64,000 nucleotides of DNA from Pusillimonas sp. UBA3987 (GTDB lineage: Bacteria; Pseudomonadota; Gammaproteobacteria; Burkholderiales; Burkholderiaceae_B). The notes under the pieces are model-generated. The model ran no database searches and was not told the origin of the DNA. It worked only from the letters and a program-made list of their open reading frames with translations. The DNA lies in assembly GCA_002384935.1 (NCBI GenBank), contig DGCD01000018.1, positions 62,001 through 126,000 of the forward strand. Reading direction: 5' to 3'. The translations under genes and the position numbers were made by a program. Position 1 is the first letter of the stretch. Every line of letters begins with the position of its first letter. Positions 26,138-34,395 of this stretch are shown piece by piece.

Positions 26138-26680
26138 TCAGGCGTGGGGCTGCAGTTCGGGGTTGATGGGTGTGCGCGCCAGGTTGTTGGCGTAGTTGCA
26201 TAGCGTTGCCAAACTGACACCCAGCACAGCCTCAAGCGCATTGGCTTCGGAGTATCCTGCTTCAAAAAACGCCTGCAGCGCGTCATCCGATACATTGCCC
26301 TTGTTTTCCATCACGGCAATCGTGAATTGGGCCAGCGCATTGAGCTTGGCGTCGTCCAGCGCTTCGGTTTTGCGCAACGCTTGAATAACTTCTTCAGGCA
26401 TGCCCAGCTTCTTGCGTGAAAGGGCCGTGTGACCGGCCACGCAGAAACCACAACCGTTCAGGGTGGCGGCTGTAATTTGCACAACTTCACGTTCTTCGGG
26501 GGTGAGTCCTGTTTTGGCGTTAATGCCGCCGACAACCTGATAGGTTTCCAGTGCAGTGGGTGCATTGGCTAGAACGCCGATCAGGTTAGGCAGGAAACCA
26601 TTGTTCTTTTTTGCGGTTTCCAGGCGCTCTTTTGCAGCATCGGGGGCGGAATCGAGAGTGTGAATAGTAAGACGGCTCAT
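26138..26680 (-). CDS. Carboxymuconolactone decarboxylase/AhpD-like protein
   Basis: From MSRLTIHTL at 26680 the protein has 180 residues. It carries the AhpD redox motif C77-x-x-C80 followed by H84 (CGFCVAGHT) and the helical LTPEEREVVQITAATLNG segment. These proteins act as peroxidases or disulfide relay enzymes. Many are small redox partners of unknown target. It is the first gene of the five-gene minus-strand operon with the flavoenzyme and ABC importer, so a role in coping with peroxide from flavin chemistry is plausible. Confidence 0.88.
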   Translation of the reverse strand: MSRLTIHTLDSAPDAAKERLETAKKNNGFLPNLIGVLANAPTALETYQVVGGINAKTGLTPEEREVVQITAATLNGCGFCVAGHTALSRKKLGMPEEVIQALRKTEALDDAKLNALAQFTIAVMENKGNVSDDALQAFFEAGYSEANALEAVLGVSLATLCNYANNLARTPINPELQPHA

Positions 26681-26749
26681 ATAGAAAAACACTTTTTAAA
26701 GGAGAGTTTAAAAATCTGCTTTTCATTGTAGAGATGAGTCGTTAGAATA

Positions 26750-26780
26750 AGAAATAATATAAAAGAATATCTTTATTTCT
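26750..26780. repeat. Inverted repeat in AT-rich promoter region of the flavoenzyme operon
   Basis: AGAAATA at 26750-26756 is mirrored by TATTTCT at 26774-26780 in a strikingly AT-rich segment (about 26700-26800), upstream of the AhpD-like gene. It may be a regulator site or simply promoter DNA. No regulator gene is adjacent. Confidence 0.4.
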
Positions 26781-26811
26781 AATAGATATATCAAAAGTAG
26801 AAATGCGCAAA

Positions 26812-26852
26812 GTTGGAACGGCCGGGCGCCGGAGGCGTTGTGCCGTTCCAAC
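26812..26852 (-). terminator. Probable terminator of the aminotransferase gene
   Basis: An 11-bp perfect inverted repeat (GTTGGAACGGC and GCCGTTCCAAC) with a 19-nt loop begins 20 bp past the aminotransferase stop. The following T-tract is short (CTTTG), so it may terminate only partly and also stabilise the mRNA 3' end. Confidence 0.55.
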
Positions 26853-26871
26853 AAGGCAATTTTCAAGTTTA

Positions 26872-28017
26872 TTATTCTGTGCGGTAAGTTGCCGCAATTT
26901 GCCCCAGCGCATCGGCGAGCAGGGCAACCGTGCGGTCAACGTTTTGTAGTTTGTCCAGGCCGAACAAACCCAGGCGAAAGGTCATGAAATCGGCAGGCTC
27001 GTCGCACTTTAGTGGAACACCCGCTGCGGTTTGCAAACCGATTTGTGTAAACGCGCGAGACGAATGGATGTCTGGATTGGTGGTGTAGCAGACAACCACG
27101 CCTGGCGCTTCGAAACCGGAAGCTGCCACACTTTTGTAGCCGCTTTTTTTCAGAAGTTCGCGCACTGCGTTCCCTAGTGCTTGTTGGCGGTTTTTGGCCA
27201 GTGCAAGGCCTTCAGATTCGGTTTGGGCAATGGCATTGCGCAATATCGCTAAAGCGTCGGTTGGCATCGTTGCGTGGTAGGCATGGCCGCCGTTTTCGTA
27301 GGCTTGCATGATCTGCAGCCATTTGCGCAGATCGCAGGCAAAGCTTGAGCTGGTCGTTTCTTCAATACGTTCCAGGGCACGATCGCTTAACATGACCAGG
27401 CCGCAACACGCCGAAGCCGACCAGCCTTTCTGCGGAGCGCTGATCAGGATGTCCACATTTGTCTCTTTCATGTCGACCCACATTGCACCGGAGGCGATGC
27501 AGTCCAGAACAAACAGCCCGCCATTGGCCCGCACCGCGTCACCGATCTGTTTCAAGTAATCGTCTGGCAACATGATGCCCGACGCTGTTTCCACGTGCGG
27601 GGCGAATAAAAGATCGGGTTTGTATTCGTGAATGGCCCGGACAACCTCGTCGATGGGCGCCGGCGCAAAAGCCGCCTGGTTGCCGGAAGCGACAGGTTGT
27701 GCTTTAAGTACCTGTGTGTCGGCCGGGATATTGCCCATTTCGAAGATTTGCGACCAGCGGTAGCTGAACCAGCCATTGCGCAAAATCATACATCGCTTTC
27801 CATGAGCAAACTGACGCGCAACGGCCTCCATGCCGAAAGTGCCGCTACCCGGGACGATTACGGTTGCCTGGGCGTTGTACACGCGCTGCATGGCGCTGGA
27901 TATGTCGGTCATTACGCCCTGAAACAGCGTCGACATGTGGTTCAATGCCCGGTCGGTGTAAACAACTGAATATTCAAGCAAACCATCGGGATCCACATTG
28001 GGCAGCAATTTCGACAT
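26872..28017 (-). CDS. Class V aminotransferase, alanine-glyoxylate/serine-pyruvate type
   Basis: This PLP enzyme has 381 residues, the usual length. The glycine-rich phosphate region is PGSGTFGMEAVAR (56-68). Aspartate binds PLP in FVLDCIASGAMWVD, and the PLP-binding lysine is K197 in SAPQKGWS. Related enzymes move an amino group from alanine or serine to glyoxylate or pyruvate. The natural substrate cannot be settled from sequence. It stands alone, with a GGAGTA site before the ATG. Confidence 0.88.
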   Translation of the reverse strand: MSKLLPNVDPDGLLEYSVVYTDRALNHMSTLFQGVMTDISSAMQRVYNAQATVIVPGSGTFGMEAVARQFAHGKRCMILRNGWFSYRWSQIFEMGNIPADTQVLKAQPVASGNQAAFAPAPIDEVVRAIHEYKPDLLFAPHVETASGIMLPDDYLKQIGDAVRANGGLFVLDCIASGAMWVDMKETNVDILISAPQKGWSASACCGLVMLSDRALERIEETTSSSFACDLRKWLQIMQAYENGGHAYHATMPTDALAILRNAIAQTESEGLALAKNRQQALGNAVRELLKKSGYKSVAASGFEAPGVVVCYTTNPDIHSSRAFTQIGLQTAAGVPLKCDEPADFMTFRLGLFGLDKLQNVDRTVALLADALGQIAATYRTE

Positions 28018-28091
28018 CGAGTACTCCTGGCAATCGGTTTAATAAACAAAGCGAATTGTATTCGACGCCGGTGAACGGGTTGCGGGTACCC

Positions 28092-28694
28092 TTATTGGAC
28101 GCCAAAGTTAAGTCTGTCAACAACGTGAGCCGCGCCGTTTCGGTGCTTAATAACAATGCCTTCACCCGAGCGGGGAACGATGTCTGTTAAGGCTGTGATG
28201 TTCACCTGATGTGTTACCACCACCAGAACTCCAGGCCCTTGCCATTTGGAAAACCGGGTCAGTGCTCGCTGCGTTTGCTCAGGTTCAGTCTGTCGGTTTC
28301 GGAAAAAGGAATTGAATTCCGACGCTTCGGTGACTTGCCCCGGGAATGCAAGCGTGGCGGTATCCATGGCGCGGCACCATTGTGAACTTAGGACTTGAGC
28401 TACTGTAATGGATTTATCACGAAACCATTTTCCGATTTGCCGTGCCTGATCGCGACCGGTGTCATTAAGGTTGCGCTGGGTGTCGCACTGACCCAAAGTA
28501 AAGTTTTCAGGGTCGCCACCGCCGGGGGCATAGGCGTGCCGAATGAGCACAATGTGCCCGTCGGCGGGAAAGGTGTCGGACTTGCCGGCATTTTGTGCTG
28601 CGGCCGGTATGGCTGCGACGAGCAGCACCAGTGCCAGGCACGAAGCGAAAAACAAATTTGCGGGGACGGTTAAACGGGCGCATAAGGCGTTCAT
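28092..28694 (-). CDS. Secreted histidine phosphatase family protein
   Basis: The start at 28694 follows a strong AAAGGA site and gives 200 residues with a signal peptide (hydrophobic residues 13-33, ending AAAQ). The phosphatase motif is IRHAYAPGGG at 51-60, a variant of RHG, with a second arginine in SSQWCRAMDTA and a C-terminal VVTHQVNI histidine. The product is probably periplasmic. The substrate is unknown. It is divergent from the DNA glycosylase gene. Confidence 0.88.
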   Translation of the reverse strand: MNALCARLTVPANLFFASCLALVLLVAAIPAAAQNAGKSDTFPADGHIVLIRHAYAPGGGDPENFTLGQCDTQRNLNDTGRDQARQIGKWFRDKSITVAQVLSSQWCRAMDTATLAFPGQVTEASEFNSFFRNRQTEPEQTQRALTRFSKWQGPGVLVVVTHQVNITALTDIVPRSGEGIVIKHRNGAAHVVDRLNFGVQ

Positions 28695-28813
28695 ATAAGG
28701 TCCTTTTCGAGTGGGCCGCAAGTACGATGTGATGAACAAGGGCATTGCATAATATATTCGCAAAATCAAAAGGGTGGCGTGTGGTTGTGATCTTCGAAGA
28801 GGGGCCGGGTTAA

Positions 28814-29389
28814 ATGGCAAAGCAGTTGATATCTGCCGATTTTCAGGACGATGCTTCGCGCGTTGCGCGCCGTCTTATCGGCGCCATATTGCTTGTGGAT
28901 GGTGTTGGCGGACGAATAGTGGAAACAGAGGCCTACGATCGTGATGATCCGGCGTCACATTGTTTTGGCGGACAAACAGAGCGCAATAAAGCCATGTTCG
29001 GCCCGCCAGGGCACGCCTATGTTTATCGGTCGTACGGTATTCACTGGTGTTTGAATTTCGTTTGTCGCGAGCAGGGTCATGGCGCCGGGGTCTTGATCAG
29101 GGCGCTAGAACCGCTTCATGGGGTAGACGTCATGCTTGGCCGGCGCGCAAACCGGTCATTGCGCGAGCTATGTTCGGGTCCTGGCAGGTTGGGGCAGGCG
29201 CTGGCGATTCGCCATGAATACAATGGCCGATCGCTGAATCAACCCCCGTTTGAGGTTTGGGGGGCGCGTGAGCCTGTACCCGTCAGCGTCGGGCCGCGTA
29301 TTGGTATCAGCAAGGCTGTTGACACACCCTGGCGGTTCGGTCTGACAGGTTCGTTATTTCTTAGTAAGCCATTTCGCGTTGGGTATTAA
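28814..29389 (+). CDS. DNA-3-methyladenine glycosylase (AAG/MPG type)
   Basis: This base-excision enzyme removes 3-methyladenine and related alkylated purines. The 191-residue protein fits the short bacterial AAG family. Key segments are RIVETEAYDRDDPASH (with the catalytic glutamate), GPPGHAYVYRSYGIHWCLNFV, GPGRLGQAL and RIGISKAVDTPWRFG. It overlaps the convergent protease-like gene by 4 bp. Confidence 0.92.
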   Translation: MAKQLISADFQDDASRVARRLIGAILLVDGVGGRIVETEAYDRDDPASHCFGGQTERNKAMFGPPGHAYVYRSYGIHWCLNFVCREQGHGAGVLIRALEPLHGVDVMLGRRANRSLRELCSGPGRLGQALAIRHEYNGRSLNQPPFEVWGAREPVPVSVGPRIGISKAVDTPWRFGLTGSLFLSKPFRVGY

Positions 29390-31428
29390 GTGGAACCTTC
29401 GTTCAATCGTTCCGCAGCCCAACTGGCTTTGGCTTTTGCGTAGACGTCTTCGATAAGTGCCGGTTCAACAGGGGGTTTTGCTGCGCCTTTCAAACCGTCA
29501 TCATGAAAAATATAGAGACGCGAGGCGAAGTCGGCAAAGGGCAACGAGCCTTCGCCCGGCAGTTCGCCATTGCCTTGCGTGGAAACCACCGTTTCGTTGC
29601 CCCAGTCTTGCCCGCTGTCGTTGTTGGGGTTGAAAAAATACACGCGCATTTCGTTGTTCTGATCAAGCGCAACCCGGATAATTGTAATTGCGTGCCAACC
29701 CACGAAGCCGCCCGAGCTGTCGGTGATGGCAACGCCGGCCGGTTGTGGGTGAATGATGGGCTCGTTGCCGTTATAGAACGGATGGTAGGTTTGATAAAAC
29801 GCGGTGATGAAGTTGATGTACTCTTTTAATTGCCCGGTTGTGATGTCAACGGCAATATAGAAATCTCTTCCGACCCACCAGCCGTGAAGTTCAGGGTTAA
29901 TCCACTTGTGCGGGTCTTCGCCGCGTCCGGCCACACGACGTCCCATTTCGGCATACAGGCGGTCAAGGTGCGGTACAAGCAAAATCGATACTGCGTCGGC
30001 ATCCAGCGGGATATTAGACGCCAAGCCAAGTTGCAGTTGACTTGAGTCAAGGGGTTGCCCTTCGAAATGCATAATGATGCGATCATTGTGTGTTACCTGG
30101 GCCAACAGCCAAAGCAAATAGTCGGGATCGTTCAAGGCCCACATGGAAAGCGCACGCGCGGATTGGCAAGTGGGATTGTTGCCTTGCCCAACGCCCAGCG
30201 GTTGGCCCAGCATTTGTACGACGCCCGCAATCATGCGTTCTCGGGGCGGTATGACCGGACCGAACGCTGCGTCCAGCGAAAGGGCACAGGCGGTGCTGGG
30301 TTCCGTTGCCAAAATTCGCCACAAAGACGGAGCGATGGGCGGCGAGTAGAGAATACCGCGCTCAAGCATGAGCGCAATGCCCAGAATCGCTTCGCCGGTA
30401 CTCAAGTGAACCGCTTCTTTGATCAGTTGGTTGACCAAGGGCTGGTAGCAGCGCAGGCAATCGAGCCCTGTACTTGAAAGCCCCAGAACTTGCGGAAGCA
30501 GGTCGTGATAATCGGAAGCCATAATAAACTGCACGAATCCGACCTGGTAGTCGGATACCAGGCCAGTGTCGTGCATGGCACGTGCCATGCCCAGGGCTTC
30601 GGCTTGCAAGGCACCGCGGTCGGCTGTGCTTAGGCGTTGTGTGTAGATTTCCAGGCCGGGGTCATCGCGGCATAAGTGCGTGGGGCCGAAAAGCGCACTG
30701 ATCAGGCGATCGGCGCCCACAGCGCGGGCATCACTCATGCCGTTCTGTTCGGCGTGCATCGCAACGGCGATTTGCACAATCATTGATTTCACCGGCCCAA
30801 CCTGCAATGGTCGCTGGGTCAGTATGCGCCACACCTCATCGACAAGACGGCTCAGGATGCTTTCCGCTCCGATTTGCTCGAGAATGTGTTTGAGCAACTG
30901 GTCGATTGCAGGACCCAGGGGACCTTCCCGAACACGTGATACTTCAGATGCCGTGCCCAGGATGCGATCAAGATTCAGCGCCAGTACCTGGGTTAGAAAA
31001 TGACGTGCCTGCGCGGAGGGTAAACCGTTTACCCGATAGGTCGATTGGGCAACGGCCAGAAACCGCAGCAGGCTCAGGCACTCGAGCGCGACGGTTTGGG
31101 GTTCCCCTTTTTCCAGCGTGCTTTTGACCAAGCCTGGCAGAAGCTGGGACGGGGTGTTCCAATCGGTTCCGGCAAAAATGCCGCCTTGATCCAGGCGTTG
31201 GATTCTGGCCTGAAGCGAATTGATGCTGCCGGGCTGTTTCAACAAGCGACATGTCGCTTCCAATAGACGGCTTTGATACGTTGCCTTTCCAACCACCGAC
31301 GCTTTTTCAAGCTGCTTCAGCATATGGTCGAATTTGCTCAGCATTGAATCAATGGATGCGTGTGCGTCTGGTGAATGGCTTGAGGCCGATTCTGTTTTGT
31401 AAAGCGGATTACCCATGTGGCAAAACAC
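29386..31428 (-). CDS. Large protein of unknown function with papain-like Cys/His/Asn signature
   Basis: I do not recognise a named family for this 680-residue protein. No signal peptide or membrane helix is visible. Residues 1-400 are mostly helical. The C-terminal part has a papain-like order of residues: C421 in GNNPTCQSARALSMW, H579 in GWHAITIIRV, then N600 or D604 in YFFNPNND on the following strand. This suggests a cysteine peptidase, amidase or acyltransferase. The GTG start lies 5 bp after the ATP-grasp stop, so the two are translationally coupled. An ATG four codons later (31416) is the alternative start. Confidence 0.6.
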   Translation of the reverse strand: MFCHMGNPLYKTESASSHSPDAHASIDSMLSKFDHMLKQLEKASVVGKATYQSRLLEATCRLLKQPGSINSLQARIQRLDQGGIFAGTDWNTPSQLLPGLVKSTLEKGEPQTVALECLSLLRFLAVAQSTYRVNGLPSAQARHFLTQVLALNLDRILGTASEVSRVREGPLGPAIDQLLKHILEQIGAESILSRLVDEVWRILTQRPLQVGPVKSMIVQIAVAMHAEQNGMSDARAVGADRLISALFGPTHLCRDDPGLEIYTQRLSTADRGALQAEALGMARAMHDTGLVSDYQVGFVQFIMASDYHDLLPQVLGLSSTGLDCLRCYQPLVNQLIKEAVHLSTGEAILGIALMLERGILYSPPIAPSLWRILATEPSTACALSLDAAFGPVIPPRERMIAGVVQMLGQPLGVGQGNNPTCQSARALSMWALNDPDYLLWLLAQVTHNDRIIMHFEGQPLDSSQLQLGLASNIPLDADAVSILLVPHLDRLYAEMGRRVAGRGEDPHKWINPELHGWWVGRDFYIAVDITTGQLKEYINFITAFYQTYHPFYNGNEPIIHPQPAGVAITDSSGGFVGWHAITIIRVALDQNNEMRVYFFNPNNDSGQDWGNETVVSTQGNGELPGEGSLPFADFASRLYIFHDDGLKGAAKPPVEPALIEDVYAKAKASWAAERLNEGST

Positions 31429-31433
31429 TACCG

Positions 31434-32657
31434 TTAAATATAGAAATCAAGGTCTTCCTGTGCCTTAAGCAGGTCGCGAAGGCGATGCGGATCTTCACCG
31501 TGGAAATAGACCAACCCCCAATGTGTACCAAAAGCCGAGCGTTTTGTAACCTTTTGCTCATGCGGCGGTACCAGTTCGTGAAATTCGAAATAGGGGTCAT
31601 CAACCGTTTCGTCTGGAAGCGACAGTTCGCTGACGACACGTCGGCGTGGGTATACGCCAAAGCACCCTGCATGGCCATTGGCATCTTCAACCGCTGTTGG
31701 GAAAAATTCGTCGAGTTCTTCCTGAGTTGTTTTCGGATCGAATGCCATTATCAGTGCCTGATAGCCATTGAATTCGTATACACGCTCAAGCAGTTCGAAA
31801 ACATTGAAACCGGGTGGCCGATAGGCGACCTCGCCGAAATACATGGTGCCGTCGCTGGTGACGAAGTATTCTGGATGAATAAAGCCGAAATCAATGTCGA
31901 AAACCTCAATGAGCTTCTCTATTTCCTGAGTGATCCGCCCGCGCCATTTTTCCAGTTCGGGCGTGGCAGGTACAAAGACAGAGTAGCCCAGAGATACATA
32001 TTCGGAAATATTGAGGAACTGGATTTTGCGGTCTTTAATCCAGGCTTCCACTGCAAATTCCCAGCCACTGAGATGGCTTTCCATTAATGCGGGGAACTCG
32101 TCGTCGGAGATGGTTGCGACGTCGTCGGCAGTGCGAATCACGCGGTGCCCCAGGCAGCCGGCCTTATCGAACGCCTTGAAATGAATGGGATCATTCGGGT
32201 CGCCGTCCAGCTTGAGCAAGGTTTGGTTTACCCGCTTGAGAAACCGGATAACGTCGTTGCGATCCATTGCTTCTTCGAAAATGCCAACGCGAATCCCGCC
32301 CAGTTGTGCGCGGCGCTTCATCAGCGATTTGTCGCGGAACAACATGGATTGGCCTAGAAGGCGCGGGTTATCGAGCAAGACGGAGTTAACGGCGCCGGCC
32401 CATTCAACGGTTTCTTCGAAAAGCGGGACGGCAACATCTACGCCCATTTCCTGCAATGTGATGGCCAACTCGTAGGAACGATCGTTAAGGCGTTCGAAAT
32501 CCCAGGAGATGAACGGAATATCGTGCTCTTTCGCGTATTCTTCGGCCCAGGGGGGCGCAACAACAACGTAGCGCCGGTCGAAATTTTCCAGTGCGTCGAT
32601 GCAGCGCAGGCTCCAGCCCAGTACCGCAACAAATCCCTTGTTTGGGTCTTTTTCCAT
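31434..32657 (-). CDS. ATP-grasp ligase of unknown substrate
   Basis: From the ATG at 32657, which follows a perfect AAGGAGG, the protein has 407 residues. ATP-grasp features are the lid and lysine region (LLKLDGDPNDPIHFKAFDKAG, about 147-167) and the metal-binding strand GTMYFGEVAYRPPG (270-283), with E276 and R280. The family joins a carboxylate to an amine, thiol or other nucleophile through an acyl-phosphate. C-terminal residues 320-407 do not resemble a family I know. It precedes and is coupled to the papain-like gene, so the pair likely acts on the same bond or product. Confidence 0.8.
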   Translation of the reverse strand: MEKDPNKGFVAVLGWSLRCIDALENFDRRYVVVAPPWAEEYAKEHDIPFISWDFERLNDRSYELAITLQEMGVDVAVPLFEETVEWAGAVNSVLLDNPRLLGQSMLFRDKSLMKRRAQLGGIRVGIFEEAMDRNDVIRFLKRVNQTLLKLDGDPNDPIHFKAFDKAGCLGHRVIRTADDVATISDDEFPALMESHLSGWEFAVEAWIKDRKIQFLNISEYVSLGYSVFVPATPELEKWRGRITQEIEKLIEVFDIDFGFIHPEYFVTSDGTMYFGEVAYRPPGFNVFELLERVYEFNGYQALIMAFDPKTTQEELDEFFPTAVEDANGHAGCFGVYPRRRVVSELSLPDETVDDPYFEFHELVPPHEQKVTKRSAFGTHWGLVYFHGEDPHRLRDLLKAQEDLDFYI

Positions 32658-32671
32658 GTGAGACCTCCTTA

Positions 32672-32724
32672 AATGTTCGCCGGCTGGCAACAGGTGGCCC
32701 GAAACCGGGCACAGGCGAGCCGGT
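32672..32724 (-). promoter_or_regulatory. Structured leader upstream of the ATP-grasp gene
   Basis: Between the PfpI gene and the ATP-grasp ribosome site are nested inverted repeats. CCGGCT (32680-32685) pairs with AGCCGG (32718-32723), enclosing GCCCG-aaac-CGGGC (32697-32710). There is no T-tract, so it is not an ordinary terminator. It could be an attenuator, processing site or regulatory RNA fold. No known riboswitch is recognised. Confidence 0.35.
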
Positions 32725-32766
32725 TCTTACTTAGCATACAGTGTTAAGGCGGGGATGTCTTGTTTC

Positions 32767-33405
32767 TTAGGGCGCAGTAGATTGAGCGACGTAGACAGGA
32801 AGGCGCTTGCGATTTGCGTGGCGCGCCGCTTGATATTCCATAATGCGTGCTGTTTCGTCGGCGACTGCTTCACCTAGGAAGCGCTCCAGCAAATAAAGGG
32901 TTAAATCGACGCAAAGGCTAACCCCACCGCCGGTAACAACGCTACCTTCGTCTACAACAAGAGCATGCATGGTTTGTACGCAGGGATGGTTTTCTTTCAG
33001 GGTGTCGAGCGGGCAAACTTCCGGTGCTATTACGGGTACTTTGGTTGTTGCACGCTGCCCGTCCAGCAGGCCCGCCGCCGCCAATATCATTGCGCCGGTG
33101 CAAACGCTGGCTATACATGCGGTTTCATTGCTTCGGTTTCGAAGAAAGGAAAGAATAGGTTCATTTTCGACTTGTTGCTTCCAGCCGGGGCCTCCGGTAA
33201 CCATGACAACATCGGCCGCCGGTGCGTTGTCGAAGGCGTAATCTGTTTCCACTCGCAGGCCATTTTGCAACTCAATTAAGCCCCCGTGTTCGGACACGGT
33301 GAAATAGGTAAGCGAAGAGTCGACACGCCTAGCCATTGACAGCGTCCCCAAAATGCCTATTTCAATTGGTTCAACAAAATCGTAGAGTACGACGGCAATC
33401 CGCAT
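32767..33405 (-). CDS. DJ-1/PfpI family protein (GATase1-like)
   Basis: The 212 residues form a class I glutamine-amidotransferase-like fold of the DJ-1/PfpI superfamily, close in pattern to isonitrile hydratases and GlxA N-domains. The nucleophile-elbow cysteine is C102 in ASVCTGAMILAAAGLL. GGPGW (71-75) and VVTGGGVSLCVDLTLYLLERFLG follow. No AraC DNA-binding domain is attached. It lies between the XRE-cupin regulator and the ATP-grasp gene and has a copy of the shared 17-nt motif about 50 bp upstream. Confidence 0.88.
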   Translation of the reverse strand: MRIAVVLYDFVEPIEIGILGTLSMARRVDSSLTYFTVSEHGGLIELQNGLRVETDYAFDNAPAADVVMVTGGPGWKQQVENEPILSFLRNRSNETACIASVCTGAMILAAAGLLDGQRATTKVPVIAPEVCPLDTLKENHPCVQTMHALVVDEGSVVTGGGVSLCVDLTLYLLERFLGEAVADETARIMEYQAARHANRKRLPVYVAQSTAP

Positions 33406-33453
33406 GAGGTCTCCTGGTTTACTTGCATTGATTGTTTCCTATCATAAGACAGT

Positions 33454-33470
33454 GTTTCATTTTAGGCAAC
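33454..33470. promoter_or_regulatory. Putative operator copy 1 (GTTTC-CAAC motif) upstream of the PfpI gene
   Basis: The 17-mer GTTTCATTTTAGGCAAC shares the pattern GTTTCnTnnnnnnCAAC with two copies in the cupin/dctP intergenic region. It lies 49 bp upstream of the PfpI start and close to the 3' end of the XRE-cupin regulator gene. A partial copy (GTTTCCTATCATAAGAC) begins at 33434. Confidence 0.5.
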
Positions 33471-33531
33471 AAAAAGGAGTCCTGGTGTCCTGCGTGGTAA
33501 CGGAGGCCTGTGTTGCTTGGCGTTATGGAGA

Positions 33532-34257
33532 TTACGTTGACGTTTGCCCTTTTTCGCCTTCTTCAGATTGGTTGTTGTCTTCCATGACAACAACCAGGGC
33601 CTGGGCGTCTCCGCTGGGGCTGCGCCCTCTGTGCGGCAAGCTGGACTCAAAGTAAATGCTGTCGCCTGGTTCGAGGGTCCAGCGTCGCAGGTGACCGTCT
33701 ATTTTGATTTCGAATTCCACTTCGCCGGCCAGAACATAGATGAATTCTTCTCCGGGATGTTCGAAATAAGTATCGATATCGACTTGGGAGGGGAACGTAA
33801 AAATAAAAGGCTCCATGTGTTTATGTGCCTTTTTGTGTGCCAGGCTGACATAGTCATAGCCAAAGCCGGTTCCGCCGCGGACAACCGGCTTGCGTTCCCA
33901 GCGGTGCACAACGGATACCTTGGCGTCTGTGCCAGTTTCGCTCGTGTCGTCGGTTTGGGCCGGGTCGACAAAAAAATAACTCAAGTCTTGATTCATTGAA
34001 CGGGCGATGCGTGCCAGAGATGCGATGGGCGGCGCATTTTTTCCGTTCTCGATTTTGGAAAGATACCCTTTGGTAAAGCCCGATCGCTCAGCAAGCGCGT
34101 CAAGTGTGAGCCCGTTGCTGATACGTAATGCTTTCAGGCGTTCGCAGACAGCGATTTCGTCACTGCTGATCTGGGCGGACTGCGATGCGGCTGATTTGCG
34201 CCCGGAGGCCGTGCGTTTTGAGCGGGTGGGCGCAATGGTCTTTTTCTGTGCCTTCAT
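33532..34257 (-). CDS. XRE-family transcriptional regulator with C-terminal cupin sensor
   Basis: The 241 residues combine an N-terminal Lys/Arg/Ser-rich tail, an XRE helix-turn-helix (about 40-95: LKALRISNGLTLDALAERSG, TKGYLSKIENGK) and a cupin domain (about 150-226) with H167, E171 and H209 as candidate metal or ligand residues. Such regulators often control amine, amino-acid or organic-acid catabolism, with the cupin as effector sensor. It is surrounded by copies of a shared 17-nt motif and is the likely regulator of the neighbouring genes. Confidence 0.9.
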   Translation of the reverse strand: MKAQKKTIAPTRSKRTASGRKSAASQSAQISSDEIAVCERLKALRISNGLTLDALAERSGFTKGYLSKIENGKNAPPIASLARIARSMNQDLSYFFVDPAQTDDTSETGTDAKVSVVHRWERKPVVRGGTGFGYDYVSLAHKKAHKHMEPFIFTFPSQVDIDTYFEHPGEEFIYVLAGEVEFEIKIDGHLRRWTLEPGDSIYFESSLPHRGRSPSGDAQALVVVMEDNNQSEEGEKGQTST

Positions 34258-34302
34258 GGTTTTGTGTATCCGCTATGCCATTAGTACTCTTGTGCGAGGG
34301 AG

Positions 34303-34343
34303 GGCGAGTTAGCTTCTCGTTCAGTTTCTTATTCTAACTCGCC
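34303..34343. repeat. Inverted repeat upstream of the XRE-cupin gene
   Basis: GGCGAGTTAG (34303-34312) and CTAACTCGCC (34334-34343) form a perfect 10-bp inverted repeat separated by 21 bp, 46 bp upstream of the regulator ATG and 53 bp past the cupin stop. It may be an autoregulatory operator or a weak terminator for the cupin gene. The lack of a T-run favours the first. Confidence 0.45.
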
Positions 34344-34395
34344 TGCTGCGTTGAGCGCGGATTACGGCTGCTGGCTTTGTTCGGATGAATTGGAC

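Noticed and set aside
26812..26852. The 11-bp inverted repeat as a mobile-element end
   Set aside because: It is placed just after the aminotransferase stop with stem-loop geometry, so a terminator or mRNA 3' stabiliser is the simpler explanation.
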